Part shown: one piece after another, positions 35,023 through 43,299 of the stretch
Numbering within the stretch: position 1 is the first letter of the stretch
Layout of the letters: the number at the start of each line of letters is the position of its first letter
Assembly: GCF_030408835.1 (NCBI RefSeq)
Contig: NZ_CP047357.1
Span: 1,612,001 to 1,676,000, forward strand
Source: Corynebacterium freneyi
GTDB taxonomy: Bacteria > Actinomycetota > Actinomycetes > Mycobacteriales > Mycobacteriaceae
DNA: 64,000 bases
Reading direction: 5' to 3'
The notes under the pieces: generated by a model
Told to the model about the DNA's origin: nothing
Database searches by the model: none
Seen by the model: the letters and a program-made list of their open reading frames with translations, nothing else
Made by a program: the position numbers and the translations under genes

Positions 35023-36438
35023 ATGACCGAGACGCCCTACCGTCCGCGTACCGGACGACCGCACGTCGTCATCGTCGGGGCGGGCTTCGGTGGCCTCTTC
35101 GCCGCCAAGAAGCTCAAGGATGAGAACGTCGACGTCACGCTCATCGACCGTACGAACCACCACCTCTTCCAGCCGCTGCTGTACCAGGTGGCCACGGGCA
35201 TCCTCTCCTCCGGCGAGATCGCCCCGCCGACCCGCCAGATCTTCGACGGCGTGCAGAACGTCCGCGTGGTCAAGGGCGACGTCACCGACATCGACGTCGA
35301 GGCGCAGACCGTCACCTCCAAGCTGGGCGACCGCGTGCAGGACTGGGAGTACGACTACCTCCTCGTCGCCGCCGGCGCGGGCCAGGGCTACTTCGGCAAC
35401 GACCACTTCGCCAAGTACGCCCCGGGCATGAAGACCATCGACGACGCCCTGGAGATCCGTTCCCGCATCATCGCGTCGTTCGAGCACGCCGAGGTCGCCA
35501 CCGATCCGGCCGAGCGCGAGCGCCTGCTGACCTTCGTCGTCGTCGGCGCCGGCCCGACCGGCGTGGAGCTGGCCGGACAGCTCGCCGAGCTGGCCAACCG
35601 CACCCTGACGTCGTCGTACCGCAGCTACAACCCGCACGCCGCACGCGTCATCCTGCTCGACGGCGCCCCGCAGGTGCTGCCGCCGTTCGGCAAGCGACTG
35701 GGCCGCAACGCCCAGAAGCAGCTGGAGAAGCTCGGCGTCAACGTCAAGCTCAACGCGATGGTCACCGACGTCAACGAGCATGGAGTCACCTACAAGAACG
35801 CCAAGGACGGCACCGTCGAGACCATCCCGTCCTACTGCAAGATCTGGTCCGCCGGCGTCTCGGCGTCCCCGCTGGGCAAGATCATCGCCGACCAGTGCGG
35901 CGTCGAATGCGACCGCGCCGGCCGTGTTCCGGTCAACCCGGACCTGACCGTCGGCGAGCACAAGAACGTGTTCGTCGTCGGCGACATGATGGCCCTCGAC
36001 GGTCTGCCGGGCGTGGCCCAGGTGGCCATTCAGGGCGGCGAGTACGCCGCCGAGCTCATCAAGGCCGAGACCGAGGACGGCGAGGTCGCCGAGAACCCGA
36101 CCCGCGAGCCGTTCGATTACTTCGACAAGGGCTCCATGGCCACCGTGTCCCGCTTCGCCGCCGTGGTGAAGATGGGCAAGGTCGAGGTCACCGGCTTCCT
36201 GGGCTGGTTCCTGTGGCTGGCCGTGCACCTGATGTTCCTGGTCGGTTTCCGCAACCGCCTGGTCTCCGTCATCAGCTGGGGCCTCAACGTGCTCACCCGC
36301 GACCGCTACCAGCTGGTGTCGACCCGCCAGCAGATGTACGCGCGCACCGCCATCGACCGCCTCGTCGAGCTGACCGGCGACGACACCGGCATCCGCGACA
36401 AGAAGGACGCCGGCGAGATCGAGGGCGGCGACAAGTAG
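35023..36438 (+). CDS. ndh: Type II NADH:quinone dehydrogenase (NDH-2)
   Basis: 471 residues. It transfers electrons from NADH to menaquinone without proton pumping and is the main NADH dehydrogenase of corynebacteria. FAD motif VVIVGAGFGGLFAAKKL is at ~15-31, NHHLFQPLLYQVATGILSSGEIA ~45-67, and the NADH motif TFVVVGAGPTGVELAGQLAEL ~167-187. The quinone-site/FAD block VFVVGDMMALDGLPGVAQVAIQGG is at ~316. A C-terminal amphipathic/hydrophobic anchor follows (GFLGWFLWLAVHLMFLVGFRNRLV). The ATG has CGAGGAG upstream. Monocistronic; divergent from the CFA-like gene. Confidence 0.96.
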   Translation: MTETPYRPRTGRPHVVIVGAGFGGLFAAKKLKDENVDVTLIDRTNHHLFQPLLYQVATGILSSGEIAPPTRQIFDGVQNVRVVKGDVTDIDVEAQTVTSKLGDRVQDWEYDYLLVAAGAGQGYFGNDHFAKYAPGMKTIDDALEIRSRIIASFEHAEVATDPAERERLLTFVVVGAGPTGVELAGQLAELANRTLTSSYRSYNPHAARVILLDGAPQVLPPFGKRLGRNAQKQLEKLGVNVKLNAMVTDVNEHGVTYKNAKDGTVETIPSYCKIWSAGVSASPLGKIIADQCGVECDRAGRVPVNPDLTVGEHKNVFVVGDMMALDGLPGVAQVAIQGGEYAAELIKAETEDGEVAENPTREPFDYFDKGSMATVSRFAAVVKMGKVEVTGFLGWFLWLAVHLMFLVGFRNRLVSVISWGLNVLTRDRYQLVSTRQQMYARTAIDRLVELTGDDTGIRDKKDAGEIEGGDK

Positions 36439-36510
36439 CCCCGCACGCCCCGGATTCCGGCGCAGCGTCCACGGATTTCCGATGACGACCGGACTGTAGG
36501 ATCGGAGTCC

Positions 36511-38349
36511 ATGACGAACTCCTCCCCCACGCCCCGCCTCACCCTGAGGCGGGGCGTCGGCATTCTGCGGGAACACGTGCGGCAATCCCGGGCCGCGTTG
36601 GTCGCGGTGGTGGCGCTGTCGGTGATCGGGGCCCTGGCTTCGCTGGTGCAGCCGCTGTTGGTCAACCGCATCATCGACTCGGTGGGCGCCGGTTCCGCGC
36701 TGGCGCCGTTCATCTTCGGCCTCGTCGCCGTGGTGCTGTTGACGTCGGTGGTCGGAGCGGCGCAGCAATATCTGCTCGGGCGCACCGCGGAGACCATGGT
36801 CCGTTCCCTGCGCCACTCGCTGCTCGACCGTCTGCTGCGACTGCCCGCCTCGGCGTACGGTCGCCATCGCACGGGTGATCTGGTCTCGCGCGTCGCGGCG
36901 GACACGGACTCGGTGCGGACGGCGCTTACCGGCGGCATCGTCGACGCCCTCGGCGGCGTCCTCATCATCGTCGGTTCGGCCGCGGCCATGATCTGGTACG
37001 ACCCGGTCCTCTTCGCCGTCGCGCTGGCGGTCCTCACGGGAGCGGCGATCACCGTCGCCGCGGCCTCCGGAAAGATCCAGGAGCTGTCGCGCCGGGTCAG
37101 CGAGTCGACCGGCGCAATGTCGTCGGGGGTCGAACGCGCGTTGTCGGCGATCGTCGCCGTCCGCACGGCCGGCGCCACGGAGTCCGAGGCGGCGTCGCTG
37201 AAGGCCGACGCCGATCGCGCCTGGCGCGCGTCGCTGCGGTCGGTGCGGTTGGAGGCGTTCCTGTGGCCGATGAGCGGCCTGGCCATCCAGGTCGCGTTCC
37301 TCATGGTCCTGGGCCTGGGCGGCGCGCGGGTGGCCGCGGGGGAACTGTCGGTGGCAGACCTCATGGCCTTCCTGATGTTCCTGTTCATGCTGATGATGCC
37401 GATCGGCCAGCTTTTCGGCGCCATCACGTCGGTCGCCGCCGCCCTGGGTGCGCTGGCCCGCATCGACCAGGTCATGGCCGAACCCACCGAGGACGCCGCC
37501 GATTCCCCCGTCCCCGGCGCAGCACCCGACCTGTCCGGTGCCGTGCCCGCCGTCGAATTCGACGACGTCGTATTTTCCCACGACGACGAGCTGGATCCTG
37601 CCGGCCGCACACCGGGCCCAGGGAAACCCGGAACCCCCGACGAATCCGGAACCCCGCGCGGCCCCCGCGACCGCGTGCTCGACGGCGTCTCCTTCGCCGC
37701 AGACGCGGGCCGCACGACGGCGCTCGTCGGCCCGTCGGGCGCCGGAAAGTCGACGATTCTCGCGCTCATCGAGCGTCTGCACGATCCCCGCCACGGCGTG
37801 GTCCGGGTCGGCGGCGCGGACGTGCGTGACCTCGACCGCGCCGAACTCCGCAGCCACATCGCCTACGTCGAGCAGTCCGTCCCGATTCTGGCCGGCACCA
37901 TCCGCTCGAATCTGACGCTCGGCCTCGGCGACGTCGTCGACGATAGGTGCCGCGACGCGCTGGCCGCGGTCAATCTCCTCGACCGCATCGACGCCCACGA
38001 CGACGGCCTGGACGCCACGGTCGGCGATCGCGGCATCGGGCTGTCCGGCGGAGAGCGTCAGCGTCTGGCCATCGCGCGGGCGTTGCTGGCGGATCGGCCG
38101 ATCCTGCTTCTCGACGAACCGACGGCCTCCCTCGATTCCCGCAACGAACGGGCGCTGCAGGAGGCCATCGGCACCGCCTCACGCCGTCGGACGGTGATCA
38201 TCGTCGCCCACCGTTTGGCCACGGTCGCCGACGCCGACCAGATCGTCGTCGTGGACGCCGGTCGGGTCCGCGCCACGGGCACCCACGCGGAGCTGATGGA
38301 GTCGTCGGCGCTCTACCGTGACCTGGCCCGCGATCAGCTGCTGTCGTAA
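36511..38349 (+). CDS. ABC transporter, fused permease-ATPase (exporter type)
   Basis: 612 residues. The permease domain (~20-320) has six hydrophobic segments and the coupling-helix region GDLVSRVAADTDSVRTAL. A Pro/Gly/Asp-rich linker (~330-390) precedes the ATPase: Walker A GPSGAGKST (~408), Q-loop AYVEQSVP, signature LSGGERQRLAIARALL (~511), Walker B ILLLDEPTASLD (~530) and H-loop IIVAHRL. It works as a homodimeric exporter, most like multidrug or lipid exporters; substrate unknown. TAGGAT lies 8 nt before the ATG, with a GGAG between. Confidence 0.93.
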   Translation: MTNSSPTPRLTLRRGVGILREHVRQSRAALVAVVALSVIGALASLVQPLLVNRIIDSVGAGSALAPFIFGLVAVVLLTSVVGAAQQYLLGRTAETMVRSLRHSLLDRLLRLPASAYGRHRTGDLVSRVAADTDSVRTALTGGIVDALGGVLIIVGSAAAMIWYDPVLFAVALAVLTGAAITVAAASGKIQELSRRVSESTGAMSSGVERALSAIVAVRTAGATESEAASLKADADRAWRASLRSVRLEAFLWPMSGLAIQVAFLMVLGLGGARVAAGELSVADLMAFLMFLFMLMMPIGQLFGAITSVAAALGALARIDQVMAEPTEDAADSPVPGAAPDLSGAVPAVEFDDVVFSHDDELDPAGRTPGPGKPGTPDESGTPRGPRDRVLDGVSFAADAGRTTALVGPSGAGKSTILALIERLHDPRHGVVRVGGADVRDLDRAELRSHIAYVEQSVPILAGTIRSNLTLGLGDVVDDRCRDALAAVNLLDRIDAHDDGLDATVGDRGIGLSGGERQRLAIARALLADRPILLLDEPTASLDSRNERALQEAIGTASRRRTVIIVAHRLATVADADQIVVVDAGRVRATGTHAELMESSALYRDLARDQLLS

Positions 38350-38392
38350 CCGCTCGAGGCGGGCCGCCCGCTACCCGGATTGCGCGCCCGGG

Positions 38393-38905
38393 TTATTCGC
38401 CCGGGTTCTGGCCCGCCGGGAGCACCGCGAGCCGCAGGTTGGTGCGCGACAGCAGCTTGCCGTCGGCCTCGCGGACGTGCCGGATTTCCCACACCTGCGA
38501 GGTCCGGCCCAGGTGCACGGGCGTCGCGGTGGAGATCATCACGTCACCGGTCTTCGCCGAGCGGTAGAAATCCGTCGAATTGTTCACGCCGACGACGGGG
38601 CGGTCGGCGCCGGCGGCGATGAAACCGGCGACGGAACCGCAGGACTCGCCGACGGCCGCGTACACGCCGCCATGGCCGACGCCCCACGGTTGCAGGTGCT
38701 CGGGGCCGAATTCCAGGCGCATGCTCATCATGCGCGGGCCGACGGCGACGTAGGTGGTGCCCAGATGCGCATCGAGGCCGGCCGCCTCGACGTCGCCCTC
38801 GATCACGGTGTTGAGCTCGGCGATTTCCTCGTCGGTGAGCACCCGCTCGCCGGCGATCTTCATCAGCTTTCCGTACACGCGGAACTTCTCCGGGGGCATG
38901 ACCAT
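38393..38905 (-). CDS. PaaI family hotdog-fold thioesterase
   Basis: A 170-residue hotdog protein. The catalytic/oxyanion region reads PWGVGHGGVYAAVGESCGSVAG (HGG plus the following helix), then VGVNNSTDFYRSAKTGDVMISTATPVHLGRTSQVWEIRHV, the typical hotdog beta-sheet. It probably hydrolyses an aromatic or acyl-CoA thioester; the substrate is unknown. I use the ATG at 38905 (AAGAGGT ~8 nt upstream); 38899 is an alternative. It is convergent with the ABC transporter and divergent from gnd. A GCTTGACGACG copy (38933-38943, minus strand) sits in its 5' spacer. Confidence 0.9.
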   Translation of the reverse strand: MVMPPEKFRVYGKLMKIAGERVLTDEEIAELNTVIEGDVEAAGLDAHLGTTYVAVGPRMMSMRLEFGPEHLQPWGVGHGGVYAAVGESCGSVAGFIAAGADRPVVGVNNSTDFYRSAKTGDVMISTATPVHLGRTSQVWEIRHVREADGKLLSRTNLRLAVLPAGQNPGE

Positions 38906-39048
38906 CGTCGGTACCTCTTTCCTTGTGGTGGGCGTCGTCAAGCAAACGTACTTTCCCGGAGGATACCGACGGCGACGGCGACCGTGGCGTTTTTCCCGCA
39001 ACCCGAACAATCGCCGCCCGGACCGGCGTGCCGATCCGCTCGTGCGCT

Positions 39049-39054
39049 TACACT
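39049..39054 (+). promoter_or_regulatory. -10 box of leaderless gnd promoter
   Basis: TACACT ends 7 nt before the gnd ATG; there is no ribosome site in between. Confidence 0.4.
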
Positions 39055-39061
39055 GACGGGC

Positions 39062-40504
39062 ATGGACAACGAGAAGCAGCAAGCACAAATCGGCGTCGTC
39101 GGCCTGGCCGTCATGGGCTCCAACATCGCCCGCAACTTCGCCCGCAACGGCCACACCGTCGCGGTGTACAACCGCAGCCCCGAGAAGACCCGCGCCCTCA
39201 TCGCCGAGCACGGCGACGAAGGGTCGTTCGTGCCGTCGGAGACCATCGAGGACTTCGTCGCCTCGTTGGAGCGCCCCCGCCGCGCCCTGATCATGGTGCA
39301 GGCCGGCCCCGCCACCGACGCCGTCATCGAGCAGCTCGCCGATGCGATGGAGGAAGGCGACATCATCATCGACGGCGGAAACTCGCTGTACACCGACACC
39401 ATCCGCCGCGAGAAGGCCATCCGCGCCCGCGGTCTGCACTACGTCGGCGCCGGGATCTCCGGCGGCGAGGAGGGCGCCCTCAACGGCCCGTCGATCATGC
39501 CGGGCGGCCCCGCCGAGTCCTACGAGTCCCTCGGCCCGCTGCTGGAGTCCGTGTCCGCGCACGTCGACGGCGTGCCGTGCTGCACCCACATTTCCACCGA
39601 CGGCGCCGGCCACTTCGTCAAGATGGTCCACAACGGCATCGAGTACGCCGACATGCAGGTCATCGGAGAGGCATACCAGCTGCTGCGCGACGCCGCGGGC
39701 ATGTCCCCGGCCGAGATCGCCGACGTCTTCCGAGAGTGGAACGCCGGCGACCTGGACTCCTACCTGGTGGAGATCACCGCCGAGGTGCTTTCGCAGGTCG
39801 ACGCGGAGACCGGCAAGCCGCTGGTCGACGTCATCGTCGACGCCGCCGGCCAGAAGGGCACCGGCCGCTGGACCGTCAAGGCCGCCCTGGATCTGGGCAT
39901 CCCGACCACCGGCATCGGCGAGGCGGTCTTCGCCCGCGCCCTGTCGTCGTCGCTGGACCAGCGCGCCGCCGCCCGCGACCTGCCCTCCGGCACGGTCACC
40001 GGTGGCCCCGAGAATCGCGACGAGTTCATCGAGAAGGTCCGCCGGGCCCTCTACGCCTCGAAGATCGTGGCCTACTCGCAGGGCTTCGACGAGATCAACG
40101 CCGGCGCCGCGGAGTACGGCTGGGACATCGACCGCGGTGCGCTGGCCACCATCTGGCGCGGCGGCTGCATCATCCGCGCCCGCTTCCTCAACCGCATCAA
40201 GGAGGCCTACGACCGCAACCCGGAGCTGCCGGCCCTGCTGCTGGACCCGTACTTCCGCGACCAGGTTTCCGAGTGCCTGGACGCGTGGCGCGACGTGGTG
40301 GTCACCGCCACCCGCATGGGTCTGCCGACCCCGGTGTTCTCGTCGTCGTTGGCGTACTACGACGCCCTGCGCGCCGAGCGTCTGCCCGCCGCCCTGATCC
40401 AGGGCCAGCGCGATTACTTCGGCGCGCACACCTACCGCCGCGTGGACAAGGAGGGCTCGTTCCACACCCTGTGGTCCGGTGACCGTTCCGAGGTGGAGGC
40501 CTAG
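39062..40504 (+). CDS. gnd: 6-phosphogluconate dehydrogenase, decarboxylating
   Basis: 480 residues, the length of the homodimeric Gnd family. It makes ribulose-5-phosphate, CO2 and NADPH in the pentose-phosphate pathway. IGVVGLAVMGSNIARNFARNGHTVAVYNRSPEKT is the NADP-binding start, IIIDGGNSLYTDTIRRE at ~101 and YVGAGISGGEEGALNGPSIMPGG at ~128. The catalytic Lys is in GAGHFVKMVHNGIEY (~182), and C-terminal FGAHTYRRVDKEGSFHT binds phosphate. The ATG is 7 nt after a -10 box. The stop precedes a DEAD-box helicase gene by a few bases. Confidence 0.97.
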   Translation: MDNEKQQAQIGVVGLAVMGSNIARNFARNGHTVAVYNRSPEKTRALIAEHGDEGSFVPSETIEDFVASLERPRRALIMVQAGPATDAVIEQLADAMEEGDIIIDGGNSLYTDTIRREKAIRARGLHYVGAGISGGEEGALNGPSIMPGGPAESYESLGPLLESVSAHVDGVPCCTHISTDGAGHFVKMVHNGIEYADMQVIGEAYQLLRDAAGMSPAEIADVFREWNAGDLDSYLVEITAEVLSQVDAETGKPLVDVIVDAAGQKGTGRWTVKAALDLGIPTTGIGEAVFARALSSSLDQRAAARDLPSGTVTGGPENRDEFIEKVRRALYASKIVAYSQGFDEINAGAAEYGWDIDRGALATIWRGGCIIRARFLNRIKEAYDRNPELPALLLDPYFRDQVSECLDAWRDVVVTATRMGLPTPVFSSSLAYYDALRAERLPAALIQGQRDYFGAHTYRRVDKEGSFHTLWSGDRSEVEA

Positions 40505-40548
40505 CCATCTCCTCCCCTTCTTTCCCGGATCTCGGGGTTTCGGAGGCC

Positions 40549-41823
40549 GTGGTGCGCACGCTGCGGTCGATGCGCGTCACCGAGCCGACGCCGATTCAGG
40601 CGGCGGTGCTGCCCGACGCGTTGACCGGGCGCGACGTCCTCGGCCGCGCCCCGACGGGTTCCGGCAAGACGCTGGCCTTCGGCATTCCGTTGGTCCAGTC
40701 GTTGGCGGGGGCGGCGTCGAAGCCGGGGCGCCCGCGTGGGCTGGTCATCGCCCCGACCCGTGAGCTCGCAGACCAGATCGCCGACGTCCTCGGCGATCTC
40801 GGCGCCGCGGCGGGGCTGCGCGTGCGTGCCTTCGTCGGCGGGGAGAACATCAACCGGCAGAAGCTCACGCTCGCCGCGCCCGTCGACGTCGCGGTGGTTA
40901 CGCCGGGTCGTGCGCACGATCTGCGCAAGCAGAAGCGGCTTTCGCTTGACGACGTCTCGGCCGTGGTCATCGACGAGGCGGACGAGCTGGCTGCGCTGGG
41001 ATTTTTGCCCGATGTCCTGGGCCTGGTCCGGGCCACCTCGGCGGGTGCGACGCGGATGCTGTTTTCGGCGACCCTCGACGAGGCCGCCGAGGTGCTCATG
41101 GAGGGCCGCGCTCCCGTGCGCCACGAAGTCGCCGACGCCGTGGTGTCCGTCGACACGATGAAGCACCTGGTTTTCCGGGTGCCCGACAACGACGCCGCCG
41201 ATGCCGTCACCGCGTGGATCGCCGCCCGCGAAGGCCGCGTGGTCTTGTTCTGCAACACCCGGAACCGGGTCACGTCCCTGGCCGGGTACTTGGCCGACCA
41301 GGGCATTCGCGTCGAGGCGCTCCACGGCGACCGGGGACAGACCGCCCGACGCGCGGCGCTGGCCGGTTTCGCCTCCGGCGAGGTGCCGGTGCTCGTGGCC
41401 ACCGACGTCGCGGCCCGCGGCATCGACGTCGACTCGCTCGACCTCGTCGTCCACGTCGACCCGCCGCCGGAAGCCGCGACATACGTCCACCGCTCGGGCC
41501 GCACCGCCCGCGGCGGAGCCACCGGCACCGTGGTCACCATCGTCCGCGATCGACAGGCCGAGGAGACCGAGGAGATGCTCCGCGCCGCCGGCGTCACCCC
41601 CGAGGTCATGGACGTCTCCCCCGGGTCGAAGGCCCTGAGGAAGTGGACCGGCGCCCGCAAACCCCCGGGCCCCTCGCGCGGGGCACGCGGCTCGGGCGGA
41701 CACGCGGGCCGTCGTCACGCGGGAACCGGAACCCGGCACCGCACCGGAGCCGGACGGGGACGCCGCGGCACGGCAGCCGCCTCGCGCCCGCACCGGCCCA
41801 AGAAAAAGCGCGGCAAAAAGTAG
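40549..41823 (+). CDS. DEAD-box RNA helicase
   Basis: At least 424 residues. Helicase motifs: Q motif RVTEPTPIQAAVLP, Walker A APTGSGKTLAF, Ia APTRELADQI, II IDEADELA, III SATLDEA, and in the second RecA domain HGDRGQTARRAALAGF, VATDVAARGID and HRSGRTARGG. The C-terminus is a basic Arg/Gly/His/Lys-rich tail suited to RNA binding. The only canonical starts are GTGs at 40549/40552, but the frame upstream encodes SFPDLGVSEAV, the aromatic-plus-helix lead-in expected before the Q motif. A GGAGG ribosome site precedes an ATC codon at 40507, so the true start may be non-canonical. Likely role in RNA folding or ribosome assembly. Confidence 0.9.
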   Translation: MVRTLRSMRVTEPTPIQAAVLPDALTGRDVLGRAPTGSGKTLAFGIPLVQSLAGAASKPGRPRGLVIAPTRELADQIADVLGDLGAAAGLRVRAFVGGENINRQKLTLAAPVDVAVVTPGRAHDLRKQKRLSLDDVSAVVIDEADELAALGFLPDVLGLVRATSAGATRMLFSATLDEAAEVLMEGRAPVRHEVADAVVSVDTMKHLVFRVPDNDAADAVTAWIAAREGRVVLFCNTRNRVTSLAGYLADQGIRVEALHGDRGQTARRAALAGFASGEVPVLVATDVAARGIDVDSLDLVVHVDPPPEAATYVHRSGRTARGGATGTVVTIVRDRQAEETEEMLRAAGVTPEVMDVSPGSKALRKWTGARKPPGPSRGARGSGGHAGRRHAGTGTRHRTGAGRGRRGTAAASRPHRPKKKRGKK

Positions 41824-41913
41824 TGCGGAAGAAGTAGTGCGAACCCCGGAAAGGGAAAGACGCCGGGCCAACGGGCCTGCCGCGACGCGCCGGAGTAGGA
41901 TCTTTCCCTAATC

Positions 41914-43299
41914 ATGGACATATTCCTCAACATCGTCGCGGTGCTCGGCTTCATCGCCCTCACTGCGGGCACGGGTTTGTTCGTCGCCTTCGAGTTCGCG
42001 TTGACCGGCCTGGAACGCTCGGCGATCGACAATGACGTGAAAAAACGCGGCGACGGCCCGGCGCACTCGGTGAGCAAGGCCCACAACCGCCTGTCGTTCC
42101 ACCTCTCCGGCGCGCAGCTCGGCATCACCCTGACGACGCTGGCCACCGGTTTCCTGGCGGAGCCGGTCCTGGCCCGCTACTTCACCCCGATGCTCGAATG
42201 GGCCGGCCTGTCCGAATCCGCGACCCGGCCGACGGCGCTGGTCCTGGCGCTGATCGTGGCCACGGGCCTGTCGATGATCTACGGCGAGTTGGTGCCGAAG
42301 AACGTCGCCATCACCGAGCCCCTCGGCGTCGCGCGCGTCACCGCCCGACCGGTCATGTGGTTCAACTGGGTGTTCTACGTGTTCATCCAGTCGATGAACC
42401 TCACCGCGAACTGGATGGTGCGCAAGCTGGGCATCGAGCCCGCCGACGAACTCGCGTCGGCGCGTTCGCCCCAGGAGCTCGGCGCGCTGGTGAAGAACTC
42501 GGCACAGCACGGCGCACTGGACAAGCAGAAGGCGCAGATGCTGGAGAGTTCGCTGAAGTTCGGCGAGACCACCGCCGAGGACCTGATGACCCCGCGCTCG
42601 ACGATCATCTCCCTCGACGTCGCCGACACGGTGGAGGATCTGCTGGCCATCGCCCTGGAGTCCGGGCGGTCGCGCTTCCCCGTCACCGACGGAGACCTCG
42701 ACGCCACCATCGGCGTCGTCCACGTCAAGGACGCCTTCACCGTCGCCGCCGCCCGCCGCAAGTCCACCCGCGTGGCTGAGCTGGCCCGCCCGGTGCCCGT
42801 GCTGCCGCAGTCCCTCGACGGCGACGCCGTGCTCGAGGCCGTGCGGTCGGCGGGTTCCCAGGTCGCCCTGGTCGCCGACGAGTACGGCGGCACGGCGGGC
42901 ATCGTCACCATCGAAGACGTCGTGGAGGAGATCCTCGGCGAGGTCTACGACGAGTACGACGACGCCGAAGCCGAGCAGGAGGTCCGCCACGTCACCGAAG
43001 GCTGGGACTGCTCGGGCCTGGTGCGCGTCGACGACCTGCCGCAGAAGGTCGGCTACTTCGCCCCCGACGGCGACCATGAAACGCTCGGCGGCGTGATCAT
43101 GATGGCCCTGGGCCGCATCCCGGCCGAGGGCGACGTGGTGCTGTTGCCGGAAACCGACCGCGACATCCTCGACGAGTTCGAGTCGGGGCTGCCGGGCCGC
43201 TGGTACGCCCGCATCCTCGCGATGGACGGGCGGCGGGTCGACCGGGCCCTGCTGATCCCCATCACCAACGAGCGTGCGAAGGAGATGTTCGAGCGATGA
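41914..43299 (+). CDS. CNNM/CorC-type membrane protein with CBS pair and CorC/HlyC domain (pair 2, long form)
   Basis: 461 residues. DUF21 domain with MDIFLNIVAVLGFIALTAGTGLFVAFEFALTGLERSAI, LSGAQLGITLTTLATGFLAEPVLA and GELVPKNVAITEP. CBS pair: DLMTPRSTIISL and YGGTAGIVTIEDVVEEILGEVYDEYDD. The CorC/HlyC domain is the C-terminal ~90 residues (CSGLVRVDDLPQKVGYFAPDGDHETLGGVIMMAL). It has the same domain plan as the gene at 25043. TAGGAT (41897) is a likely -10 with a very short leader. It overlaps the next CNNM gene by ATGA. Inferred role in divalent-metal (Mg2+/Co2+) homeostasis. Confidence 0.92.
   Translation: MDIFLNIVAVLGFIALTAGTGLFVAFEFALTGLERSAIDNDVKKRGDGPAHSVSKAHNRLSFHLSGAQLGITLTTLATGFLAEPVLARYFTPMLEWAGLSESATRPTALVLALIVATGLSMIYGELVPKNVAITEPLGVARVTARPVMWFNWVFYVFIQSMNLTANWMVRKLGIEPADELASARSPQELGALVKNSAQHGALDKQKAQMLESSLKFGETTAEDLMTPRSTIISLDVADTVEDLLAIALESGRSRFPVTDGDLDATIGVVHVKDAFTVAAARRKSTRVAELARPVPVLPQSLDGDAVLEAVRSAGSQVALVADEYGGTAGIVTIEDVVEEILGEVYDEYDDAEAEQEVRHVTEGWDCSGLVRVDDLPQKVGYFAPDGDHETLGGVIMMALGRIPAEGDVVLLPETDRDILDEFESGLPGRWYARILAMDGRRVDRALLIPITNERAKEMFER

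Noticed and set aside
34882-37998. 1038-codon minus-strand open frame opposite ndh and the ABC transporter
   Set aside because: Composition (His/Asp/Arg/Gly/Val-rich, no motif) is that of an antisense shadow in high-G+C DNA, and ndh and the ABC gene on the plus strand are certain.
38393-40465. 690-codon minus-strand frame opposite gnd
   Set aside because: Only the part below 38905 (the thioesterase) is real; the rest is antisense of gnd.
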